From: CAVSQX01 sp963730225
Lineage (GTDB): Bacteria > Planctomycetota > Phycisphaerae > Tepidisphaerales > Tepidisphaeraceae
Reading direction: 5' to 3'
Length of the DNA: 64,000 nt
Assembly: GCA_963730225.1 (NCBI GenBank)
Contig: CAVSQX010000004.1
Coordinates: 1,612,001-1,676,000, forward strand
Shown in pieces: positions 1 to 8,500 of the stretch (its first letter is position 1; each line of letters starts with the position of its first letter). The notes below the pieces were generated by a model. It was given only the letters and a program-made list of their open reading frames with translations, ran no database searches and was not told where the DNA came from. The position numbers and the translations under genes were made by a program.

Positions 1-1067
1 ATCACGTTGCCTGTCGCGGTACCCTCATTGGTCGTCGATCCGATGGTCAAAGCTGCCGGAGACGCAACGTTGTTAATGAGAAAGCTGTTGTCGTTGGCAT
101 TCTGGAAGGTGATAAGCCCGGGAATCGGCGCGCCGGCGGTCGCCGCCACCGTGCTCGTGTTGCCGGTGTTGAAATTGATGTTTGAGCTGCCGCTGAACGT
201 CGGAGAGTGAATTCTCAAATCACCTGTGTTGCTCGGCGTGCCGCCTGAAAATGAAACCGCGCCCGTGATCGTTAGCGGCGTGTTCGCCTGTAAGTTGCCA
301 TTGTACGATATGCTAAGCGTCTTGGTTACCCCGCCGATCGTATCGGTGGCAGTCGGATCGTTCCACGTCACCAGGGCCGGATTGATGGCCTCAGGGAAGT
401 TGTTGCCGCCACCGATTTCGAAGCTCCCAGTCGCCGCGGCGCTGAGAATATAGTCGGCAGGCGGATCGGTCAGGTCGGGCGCGGTTTGTGTACCGTTCGC
501 GCTGCCGCCAAACGTCGGGGTCCCGCTTGCCACTTGCAGCGTGCCGTTGAACGTGATCGTCCCATCGGTCTGGATGTAAGAACCGTTGGAATAAAGATTC
601 AACGGGTTATCAATGGTCTCCATGCTCCCATTGCCGATGCTCGTCGCGTCGATAATTTGAGTGTTTTTGTTTGCCGTTTGCCCTGCGTTCATCAAATCGG
701 GTGTGGAAGCGGCCGCGATCGTGTATCCGTTGGTCAGGAAAACAATCTCGCTGGTCGATAGAACCGAATTCACCGTTACCGTCCCCGCGACGCCGCCGAA
801 TGTTGCCACGGTCGAACCGGGAGCACCCGTATCCGTCCACGCTAAATCCGACGATCCGTTGGACCAGACCGTATTCGTGGCGTTCAGATCCCAACTGCCC
901 GTTCCTCCGCTGCCGGCGGGAGTCGCTGTTTGGCTGGGATCCCATGTCAGAGCTTCCGCCGTCGGTTGAAATACAGCCGCCGACAACGCGCTTATCGCCG
1001 CGATCGCCAGCAGTTCCTTCTTGTGCCCCAAGGACTTACGCCCCGAACCGATTTGCACTCCGCTCAT
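1..1067 (-). CDS. Secreted beta-strand-repeat (autotransporter-type) protein, partial
   Basis: An open frame of 355 codons runs from ATG at 1067 (minus) off the left edge without a stop. GAGGAG lies just upstream as ribosome binding site. The N-terminus is a long signal-peptide-like stretch ending in a small-residue region (LSAAVFQPTAEA), followed by a low-complexity beta-rich sequence with W-D-x-N-x-T-x-x-W-S and repeated N/T/G-rich strands. This resembles the autotransporter-associated beta-strand repeat proteins common in Planctomycetota and Verrucomicrobiota. Such proteins are exported and presumably form a beta-helix on or outside the cell; the ligand is unknown. The C-terminus, where a PEP-CTERM-like or autotransporter anchor would be, is outside the window. 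Confidence 0.75.
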   Translation of the reverse strand, partial: MSGVQIGSGRKSLGHKKELLAIAAISALSAAVFQPTAEALTWDPSQTATPAGSGGTGSWDLNATNTVWSNGSSDLAWTDTGAPGSTVATFGGVAGTVTVNSVLSTSEIVFLTNGYTIAAASTPDLMNAGQTANKNTQIIDATSIGNGSMETIDNPLNLYSNGSYIQTDGTITFNGTLQVASGTPTFGGSANGTQTAPDLTDPPADYILSAAATGSFEIGGGNNFPEAINPALVTWNDPTATDTIGGVTKTLSISYNGNLQANTPLTITGAVSFSGGTPSNTGDLRIHSPTFSGSSNINFNTGNTSTVAATAGAPIPGLITFQNANDNSFLINNVASPAALTIGSTTNEGTATGNV

Positions 1068-1269
1068 TTTTCTCTCCTCGCTAAAACTTGATTGACTTGA
1101 ACGAACCGGCATTCCGCCCGCTCGCCTCTATTCTGGCATGATAATGGACAAAAGCTATTATTTTGATTGCGTAATTGAGCATTTTTTTTACGAAACAGCG
1201 CAAAATCGGAGGCAAGCAACGCCCCCACAGGCTATTTTCGCCTGCACGGCAGGTGGATAGAATCCCCCC

Positions 1270-1761
1270 ATGCCCACCAGCGACCCCCTGCAAATCCTTC
1301 TCGCCCACGACAAATGGGCCACCAGACAAATCCTCGACGCCTGCGCGAACCTGTCGGCCGAGCAATTCGATCAGCGATTTGCGATCGGCCCCGGCTCGCT
1401 GCGCGACACGATCACCCACATGCTCGGCGCCATGCGGGTCTGGACACAAGTGCTCGCCGGCCAGGAAGTCGGCCCACGCCTCGAGCAGGACGGCCAGCGC
1501 CATTCCCCCGCGGAACTGTCGGCTCTCCTGCAAACCATCGCCGCCGGACTTACCGCCCAGGCTCATCGCCTGCCCCTGACCGACATGGCATCACGAACGC
1601 GCGACGGAAAAGTTTTTCAGTTCACCCGCGGCGCGGTGCTCGTGCACATCACGACCCACGGAATGCACCATCGGGCCCAGTGTCTGAACATGCTGCGGCA
1701 ACTCGGCGTCACCCCCCTGCCCCCCAGCAGCGTCGCCGAATGGACCCGCCTGGCCGATTAA
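1270..1761 (+). CDS. DinB family protein
   Basis: A 163-residue protein with the DinB/YfiT four-helix metal-binding fold. The three expected histidines are visible: H14 in LLAHDKWA, H50 in ITHMLGAMRVW, and the C-terminal cluster VHITTHGMHHRAQ (about residues 123-135). Family members are metal-dependent; some are thiol transferases, many are uncharacterised. The start is the first ATG after a stop-rich leader and the length is typical. The gene stands alone, divergent from the surface protein at 1067. The product is probably cytoplasmic; its substrate cannot be told from the sequence. Confidence 0.85.
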   Translation: MPTSDPLQILLAHDKWATRQILDACANLSAEQFDQRFAIGPGSLRDTITHMLGAMRVWTQVLAGQEVGPRLEQDGQRHSPAELSALLQTIAAGLTAQAHRLPLTDMASRTRDGKVFQFTRGAVLVHITTHGMHHRAQCLNMLRQLGVTPLPPSSVAEWTRLAD

Positions 1762-1774
1762 CCCTTCCTTCCAT

Positions 1775-1835
1775 TAGCCCCGGCCTCCGGCCGGGTTCCT
1801 CTAAACCAACATAGCCCGCGCTTCAGCCACGCGGG
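1775..1835. repeat. Two dispersed GC-rich palindromes downstream of the DinB gene
   Basis: Two adjacent hairpins: CCCGGCCTCCGGCCGGG near 1777-1794, and CCGCG...CGCGG near 1815-1835. They have the look of dispersed intergenic palindromes and lie just after the DinB stop, so they may also act as a terminator, although there is no T tract. The following stretch up to about 1965 shows no convincing gene. Confidence 0.45.
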
Positions 1836-1967
1836 GAAATTGGTAACGTTTGGCCGGCCGCATGACTCGGCGTCGCGTACAACGTCCCGCAGAGCGATGG
1901 CGCCGTTTCGTGCTTTGCGTTGTCGGCAATAGAGGATCGCAAAAATCGCGAAACTTTCACCCATCCG

Positions 1968-2007
1968 GCGAATTCAAAGGGGTCGGCGAATTCAAAGGGG
2001 TCGGGAG
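1968..2007. repeat. REP-like palindromic repeat (left part) with 18-bp tandem copy
   Basis: The unit CGGCGAATTCAAAGGGGT occurs twice in tandem. The second copy runs into GGTCGGGAG, where the insertion sequence begins. The uninterrupted form can be read by joining this piece to 3012-3038: GAATTC-AAAGGGGTCGGGAGTCTTTG-GC-GAATTC, a palindrome with CAAAG/CTTTG arms. A further copy of the AAAGGGGTCGGGAGTCTTTG core lies near 3231-3252. Confidence 0.7.
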
Positions 2008-3011
2008 GGCTCTGTCTCGACCCTCGACATTCAGAGCATCACGTTGTGCGTGATGACGCGCAGGAGCAATTCATGACGACGGGCGCGCGGACGACGGGCG
2101 CGGAGAGCGTCGCCGAGGTTGCGTTTGAGCATGCTGGCGACGGTCTCGGCCTGGGCACGCTGGCCGTAGGGACGGCCTTTCTGAGAGCCGGCCAGTTGCC
2201 GGCGCATCAGCCGGCGATAGCGGCCGGCGGGGGCTTTGGCGGTCGGCCGGCCGACGCCGGTCTTGATCAGCGAGCGAATGGACAGGCCGAGCCGTGCGAT
2301 GCGATGGTTGGATTCGCTGTCGTAGCCAGCGTCGGCCAGCACGTGCTTGAGCCGCCGGCCGGGCAAGCGTCGCTTGGCATCGATCAGCAACGGCTCAAAG
2401 TCCGGATGGTCCGAGCCCATGCCGATGCGGGCACGGGCCGAGAGGATCAGATGGGTGGCGGTGTCGATCGCCATCGCCAGCTTCGGGGTCCGCTTGGCCG
2501 AGCGGGATCGGCGGGAATCCGCGGTTTGGCCGTGGCCGGCGGCGTAGTGCCGGCAACGCCGCTCGTAATGGCGGCTGCGATGGTGCGTGTCATAGAGAGT
2601 GGAGTCGATGGCCGCCGTGGAACCCAGCAGCCTTGCCACCGCAAACCACTCGGTCAGCGCATCGAGCAATTTTCCGGCGCGGCGGCCAAGCCGCAGCGTG
2701 TGGAAGGCCCGGAACAACGTGTTGTGATCGGGAACTTTGCCCATGCCGATGTCGCGGCACCAATGATCGGCGTCGCGCAGCAGCGCCTCGGTCTGCCGAT
2801 ACGTCTGTCGCTGCTGCTCCCGCACGACCAGGCAGGCAAACAGTTGCGGCAGGGTGAAATCCTTGCGCGAAAATTTACTGGAATACGTCGGAAGGAATTG
2901 GCTGGCCAAATAATGGGCAACCCGCATCACCTTCCGTGGTGATTTGCAGGTCAACATGATGCCCAATTCTATGCCGGCCACACTCGGTTTTCAGAGGGTC
3001 GAGACAGAGCC
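2008..3011 (-). mobile_element. IS4-type insertion sequence, complete, 1004 bp
   Basis: The element is bounded by perfect 18-bp inverted repeats, GGCTCTGTCTCGACCCTC at 2008-2025 and its complement at 2994-3011. It is flanked by a perfect 9-bp direct repeat GGTCGGGAG (1999-2007 and 3012-3020), which is the target duplication. It contains one transposase gene on the minus strand. The target is a REP-like palindrome, which is cut in half by the insertion. Confidence 0.92.
2031..2981 (-). CDS. DDE transposase of the IS4/IS5 superfamily
   Basis: A 316-residue transposase inside the element at 2008-3011. The catalytic triad appears as D in AAIDSTLYD, D in VLADAGYDS and E in the motif YGQRAQAETVASMLK. 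That motif fits the Y-x2-R-x3-E-x6-K signature of IS4-type DDE enzymes exactly. An N-terminal helical domain (about residues 1-100) probably binds the inverted repeats. The frame is intact, so the element may be active. Its last 60 codons are repeated in a truncated copy at 3049-3226. Confidence 0.92.
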   Translation of the reverse strand: MAGIELGIMLTCKSPRKVMRVAHYLASQFLPTYSSKFSRKDFTLPQLFACLVVREQQRQTYRQTEALLRDADHWCRDIGMGKVPDHNTLFRAFHTLRLGRRAGKLLDALTEWFAVARLLGSTAAIDSTLYDTHHRSRHYERRCRHYAAGHGQTADSRRSRSAKRTPKLAMAIDTATHLILSARARIGMGSDHPDFEPLLIDAKRRLPGRRLKHVLADAGYDSESNHRIARLGLSIRSLIKTGVGRPTAKAPAGRYRRLMRRQLAGSQKGRPYGQRAQAETVASMLKRNLGDALRARRPRARRHELLLRVITHNVML

Positions 3012-3038
3012 GGTCGGGAGTCTTTGGCGAATTCAAAG
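3012..3038. repeat. REP-like palindromic repeat (right part)
   Basis: This is the continuation of the palindrome interrupted by the insertion sequence: GGTCGGGAGTCTTTGGCG followed by AATTCAAAGGGG, which leads straight into the second, truncated insertion-sequence copy. Confidence 0.6.
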
Positions 3039-3048
3039 GGGTCGGGAG

Positions 3049-3226
3049 GGCTCTGTCTCGACCCTCGACATTCAGAGCATCACGTTGTGCGTGATGACGC
3101 GCAGGAGCAATTCATGACGACGGGCGCGCGGACTACGGGCGCGGAGAGCGTCGCCGAGGTTGCGTTTGAGCATGCTGGCGACGGTCTCGGCCTGGGCACG
3201 TTGGCCGTAGGGACGGCCTTTCTGGG
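3049..3226 (-). mobile_element. Truncated second copy of the same insertion sequence
   Basis: About 178 bp match the first 178 bp of the complete element at 2008 almost base for base (a constant offset of 1041 bp, few differences). The copy includes the 18-bp terminal repeat at 3049-3066 and the last ~60 codons of the transposase on the minus strand. Similarity stops abruptly at 3224-3226, where another REP-like core (AAAGGGGTCGGGAGTCTTTG) begins. The remaining fragment cannot encode a working transposase. Confidence 0.9.
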
Positions 3227-3720
3227 AAATCCAAAGGGGTCGGGAGTCTTTGGGCAAAGAGACAAACGACAACCATGTTGTTCGGTACAAACCCGCGGTC
3301 TCGACGCGCTATGCCCATCTTCAAAGCACGATCTGGCAAATCAATATACCCAATCGGCCACGACATTGCTGACACATCACTCGCCTCCCGCGCCATCTCC
3401 GGCGGTGAATTAACCCGGAAACCGGGCGGCCCAGGCAATTGCAAGTCACACTCCTCAGAATCTGTCTCCCTCCGTGCCCTCCGCGGCTCCGTGGTGAATT
3501 CACAGACCCCTGAACGCGAACCGCGACGCATCGCCCCGGGGAACATCTTTGCAAAAGCGCATACCCCCGCGCAGCCTTGCAACCTGTTTATCTGTAAAGA
3601 CTTACATCACAAGCTGGCCAATTATCGCTTCTCAAAGCGCATACTTTTTGTTCACACACTCCGCCCGCGCAGCAAAAAAATGCGTCGTGCAAGTCCCGAA
3701 ATTTCTTCACCCGATTTCCG
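3227..3720. other. Intergenic stretch with REP core and a cacggagg-type repeat
   Basis: No convincing gene. It holds a REP-like core near 3231-3252 and, at about 3462-3505, one copy of a dispersed repeat built on CTCCGTG units (CTCCGTGCCCTCCGCGGCTC). The same family occurs at 15355, 28062 and 29213. The stretch separates the truncated insertion sequence from the 3' end of the giant surface-protein gene. Confidence 0.5.
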
Positions 3721-5535
3721 CTACACCAGCGTCACCCGCAAATCATCCGGCAGCGTCGCAAGCTGCGAAACTTTCTTCTTGTTGTTCCACACAAACGCCG
3801 CCTTGTGCGGCTGATAGATCGAAATCTGATGCAGCGATTCGGCCGCAACGCCAAACGGAATCCCGCCGTTTTCGGCGTTCACATCGTGCAGAGCGGCCGT
3901 GCCGATCGAGCTGGCCGCGATGAGCGAATCGGAAAATGGACTGTGTCCGCTGAGCGTGATCTTCGTGATCGCCGCGTCCGCCGTAAAATCGGCGGCGACG
4001 GTGGGAAGCGTCGTCTGCCCGGCGGCGACACCGGCGAAAACATCCGACCCGCTCATCCCGCCGGCCGTGATGGTCGAAATCGTGCCGGCAGCGATGATCT
4101 GGCTGTCGGTCACGCTGCCCTGAATCGTCAGCGTTCTGAGATCGGGAGATTTGGTGGAAACCGAAGTTCCGGTGAGATCGAGCGTCGCATCCGTCAGCGC
4201 GCCGGTGACGGTCATTGTTTTGATGGAAGCGGCGGTGATCGAGCCGCCGTCGCTTCCGTGGATCGTCAGCGACGACATTGCTCCGCTGAAGTTCATGGCG
4301 ACGCCGGCGGCAACGGCGCCGGTGACGATCACCGTCTTTGCCGAAGCGGCGGTGATCGAGCCGCCGTCGCTTCCGTGGATCGTCAGCGACGACACCGCTC
4401 CGCTGAAGTTCATAGCGACGCCGGCGGAGATGGCGCCGGTGGTGATGGTGCGCGCGTTGCCGGTGATCGTCCAGGTTCCGCCGACAATCGGCCCGGAGGT
4501 GAAGCTGCCGATCGCGCTTCCCCCGCCACTGAGAGTCACATTCGGCGTGAACGATTGCCTGATGTGAGCGGCGGCCATCGACGGAGCGGAGATCGAGCCG
4601 GTGAATCCGTCGACGCCGGTCCAACTGGCAGCGGTGAGATTCTTGATCGCGCTGGACGTGGTGAGAGTCAAATCCGTCACCGTACCGAGGCTGAACATGG
4701 TGGGCACGGAAGTGCCGGAGATCGTCACCGTGGAGTAGCTGCCGGCGACGCCGGCCAGGTTCAGCGAGCCCAGCGTGCCGCTGATGGTGAAGATTCCGTC
4801 CAGATCGGTGGTGCCGGCCGTGAATGCCGCCAGCGCGCCGGTGACCGCGACATTGTTGATCGTCGTAACGCCCTTGCGGGTGTGGATCGTGATGCGGCTC
4901 TTGGCGGTGGTCCCGCTGAGCGTGAAGGTGAGCGGATCGGAATTGGCGGTTCCGAAGAATCCGAGTTGGCCGGTGCCGGGACCGGTGAGCGTGATGGTAA
5001 CCAGATCGCCGTTGGCGTCGGTGTACTTGGCGGGAGTTTTGGCGGAGAGAGAAACGAATCGGTTGGGAGCCGCGACCAGAGTCGTCGTCTGGGCCGCGGT
5101 GGGAGTCGCCTGCACATTACCGACGTTGTCGGTGGCGACGCTGTAGAACCCGTACGTGTCGCCGGCGACGCCGGTGAAAGATGTTGAGGTTTCGGTGGTG
5201 TCGGTAACCAGCGGCTGGAACGCGCCGCCGTTGGTGGACACGAAGACACTGTAATCGGCGATGCCCGAGCCAGCGCCGTCGCTGCCGATCCAGTTGACGG
5301 TGAACGTATCGCTGGTTTGAACGGGTGAAACCAGAACGGTGCTGGTGGGCGGAGCCGAATCGACGGTGTTGGTGTATTGCGGTGTCGCCAGCGGGCTATT
5401 CGTATCAAACACGACGCTCGCCTGGGCGGAGAAGCTGTCGCCGTCCGCATCGTCGGCAGTCTTTGCCTGCACGGTGTAGGTAACGAATCCCTCGCCCTGG
5501 GGAGCTGTGACATCGGGCGGCAAGAACCCTTCCAA
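3721..5535 (-). CDS. Giant extracellular protein, C-terminal piece
   Basis: This 604-codon frame is the C-terminal part of the gene that starts at 13264. The join is at about 5660. There the frame of the 2417-residue middle piece is lost, while the adjacent frame reads on smoothly (G-A-G-S-D-G-L-D-V-E-I-D-A-S-F-N-P) into this piece. It contains a fibronectin/Ig-like segment (SDTFTVNWIGSDGAGSGI) followed by a long beta-rich region of short T/S/G strands. That region includes two near-identical 39-residue repeats encoded at 4204-4437. The ending, ...QLATLPDDLRVTLV, has no obvious anchor. The product would be exported. Confidence 0.75.
   Translation of the reverse strand: MEGFLPPDVTAPQGEGFVTYTVQAKTADDADGDSFSAQASVVFDTNSPLATPQYTNTVDSAPPTSTVLVSPVQTSDTFTVNWIGSDGAGSGIADYSVFVSTNGGAFQPLVTDTTETSTSFTGVAGDTYGFYSVATDNVGNVQATPTAAQTTTLVAAPNRFVSLSAKTPAKYTDANGDLVTITLTGPGTGQLGFFGTANSDPLTFTLSGTTAKSRITIHTRKGVTTINNVAVTGALAAFTAGTTDLDGIFTISGTLGSLNLAGVAGSYSTVTISGTSVPTMFSLGTVTDLTLTTSSAIKNLTAASWTGVDGFTGSISAPSMAAAHIRQSFTPNVTLSGGGSAIGSFTSGPIVGGTWTITGNARTITTGAISAGVAMNFSGAVSSLTIHGSDGGSITAASAKTVIVTGAVAAGVAMNFSGAMSSLTIHGSDGGSITAASIKTMTVTGALTDATLDLTGTSVSTKSPDLRTLTIQGSVTDSQIIAAGTISTITAGGMSGSDVFAGVAAGQTTLPTVAADFTADAAITKITLSGHSPFSDSLIAASSIGTAALHDVNAENGGIPFGVAAESLHQISIYQPHKAAFVWNNKKKVSQLATLPDDLRVTLV
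4204..4437. repeat. Tandem 117-bp duplication inside the giant gene
   Basis: Two copies of a 117-bp unit (39 codons) lie head to tail; the marker GGCGGTGATC starts at 4231 and again at 4348. They encode GVAMNFSGAxSSLTIHGSDG followed by GSITAASxKT twice, one rung of a presumed beta-solenoid each. The high identity indicates a recent duplication. Confidence 0.85.
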
Positions 5536-5591
5536 CGGATCGGCCGGCGTGTCGAGCGTGGACGGATCGATGGAAGTGAACGTCCAGCTGA

Positions 5592-8500
5592 TTACGCCGG
5601 TCGATGGATTGAACGAAGCGTCGATCTCGACATCCAGGCCATCGGACCCTGCGCCGGAGCGCTGGATGGTAGATCGACCGTCGTCTGGTAGCTGGTGAGG
5701 CCGGCGGGCACGCTGACGATCGTGTTGCCAAAGCCCATGTCGCCGAATTGGAACGTCGATGGATCGAGATTGGAGTCGAGGGTTTCGGTGACGACGACGG
5801 TTTGCGCGGGAGCGGACGCGGTGGATTCGTTTTCAAAATCGACCGTGTAAAGCAGCGAGCCGCCGGGGAGAATGTAGTGCCCGCTGCCGTAACCGGCGGG
5901 GCCGAAGAGATTGTTCGGATCGTGCGGGAATACGATGTTGATGAACTGCTGCTGCTGGGCTGGCGGCAGGTTGTTGAGGGCGCTCTGCAACGCCTGGTTT
6001 GGCGGAGCGCCGTGGATGATGGCGTTGACGAAAGCACCGGAAAACTCAGGATCGTTCATCGCCTGATTCACGGCGTTGTTCAGGTTGGGATCATCCCATC
6101 CGCTTTCCACAGTGTAATTCGTGGGAACGCCGGTTTGGGCGTTGCCGACGGAGATATTGACGGCGTTTGAATTGGCGAGCGGCTGGCCTGGAGTTCCACT
6201 GGTGACTTGCGCGTTGTCGATCGCTTGTTGGGTTGCCTGGTTGTCCTGCTGAAGGCCCGTGAGTGCTGGTGCTACGGTAGTCGGAGCGGGGCCACCTGAA
6301 GCGTCACGCCCATTGGGATCAACCTTGTCTACTGGATCGTTGTCCGCGTAGGTGTAGAGATTGGTGCTTCCCGTCGAGAAGCCAAGTGGATCGCGCTGAA
6401 TAAACCGAGCGACCGACGGGTCGTAGGTACGGGCGCCCATGATCGACAGACCCGAGCTGTCGGTAATCACCCCGAATCGGCCGACATACGTGAAGGGGTT
6501 GGCCACCGTTACCGAGGATGAGATCGGCTGGCCGAACGGCAGATAGCTGTATTGATCGACGATCGAACCGGTGGGACCGGTCAGATCAGCGGTGTTGCCC
6601 TGGGCATCGAAGGCGTAATCATCGACGTTCCCATTGGCCTGCACCTGAGCGACCAGCCCCAGGCCCGATACATAGTGTGCGACGAGCTGGCCGCTGCCGT
6701 TGTACGCAGCCATGGGAGTGTTTCCGTTCAGGGGATCCAGGACGAATGTGGTAGTCTGCCCGTTGGCGGTCTCACCGACGAGATTTCCCATCGCATCGTA
6801 CTGGTAGGACCATGTGCCCGACGGGGAAGTGACGCCGGCCAGTTGCCCCTGGGCGTCGTATGTGTACGTTGTCGTTCCATCGGAATTCACAGCGGTTGTG
6901 AGATTGCCGTTGGCATCGTAGGTGAATGCGGTGGAGCCGGCGCTGGTGTATTGATCGACGTTGTTGACGGCGTATGTCGTTGTGCCGGTAGAACTATCGT
7001 CAACGGAAGTGAGATTGCCGTTGCCGTCGTAGGCGTAGGTAATCGCCTCGCCGCCGGGAAGCGTCACATTGGTAAGCTGGCCGTTGAAGTCGTAGGCGTA
7101 GTCGGTTGTCGCGCCAGCGGTGGTCATGGAAATGCGCTGGCCACGGGAATTGTAGGTGTAGGCGAATTGCGAGACGACGACGCTGCCGGAGCCAAGGTTT
7201 TCCAGGTTGGTGATGTTGCCGGCGGCGTCGTAGGTGTACTGGGTAGAGCTGCCGTTGCTCATGACGGCATCCGACAGGCGGCCGGCGGCATCGTAGGTAT
7301 ATGTCACTAGCGTATTGCCAAGGCTGTCATCCAACTCGGAAAGCTGGCCGAGGGAGTTGTATTTGTAATCGACCGCGTAACCGGTCTGGTCGGTCATTGT
7401 GGCGAGTTGGCCGTGGGAGTTGTAGGTGTAGGCTAATGTGTGGCCGCCTGGAGCGGACTCGGTCAACATCTGGTTGGCGGCGTTGTAGGTGAACGATGTC
7501 GTGCCAGCCGCGGTGGTTTCGGAGGCGATGTTGCCATGACTATCATAGGTGAAGCTGGTCTGTGTGCCATCGGCGAAGTGCTCGTTGGTCACCTGGCCGA
7601 GGGAGTTGTACGTGTAATTGGTAACCTGCCCGGCAGCGCTGGTTTGAGTTGTCACATTGCCAAACGAATCGTACTGGTACTGCACCTGCTCGCCGTTGGC
7701 GTATTGGAGCGATGTAGTTTCGCCCTGGGCGTTCTGGGAGAACGTGGTGGAATCGCCCAGCGGATCGGTCAGGAGGCTCAGCGCTTCGTTGGGTCCGCCG
7801 GTGATTTCCTGTGTGGTGCCGCCGAGCGGATTGACGATCGTCTGAATAGCGCCGTCGGAGCCGTCGGTGAAGGTGGTTTTGCTTCCGTCGGGCGCGATTT
7901 CCGCTTCGAGCACGCCGGTTGGGCTGTATTGGAACATCGTTGTGTTCCCCAGCGGGTCGCGCTCTTCCGCTACTTCACCAAACTCGTTGAGATATTCGCT
8001 GGTCGCATCGCCCAGGGCGTCAGTCGTCCGGATATGGCCGAGGTTATAGGCGATCGTTGTCGGATCCGCGCCTCCAGCAGCGCTGGTGCCAACCAGCCGG
8101 CCTTGGGTGTCGTACTGGAAAAGCTCCTGTGTTCCATCGGCGTAGGTGATTGACGCGAGGGCATCGTTCGACGGGGAGCCGGCTTCGCTGACGTAAGTGA
8201 AGCTGGTTGTCATTCCGTTGCGAGTGTCGCTGGACAGAAGTTGATTGGAATAGACAAGCGTCAGCGAATCGCCCAGGGAATCGGTAATGCCCGTGATCTG
8301 GCCGGTGGAATTAGTGGTGAAGCTGATGGTCTCGCCGTCATTGGCGGAAAGGCCGGTGATTTTGCCGCCAGCGTAGGCGGCAGTGACCTTCAGGCCGGCC
8401 GCGTCGGCAAGGAAGGAGAATTGTCCGTCGGGCAGAAAACCGGTCTGGTTGCCGAAGGGATCGGTCAGTGTAATATCTCCGGAATCGTCGACGGCTACGG

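Noticed and set aside
6280..6450. RHS polymorphic toxin tip
   Set aside because: No short variable toxin follows the RHS core; the frame continues into surface-protein-like sequence and no immunity gene follows.
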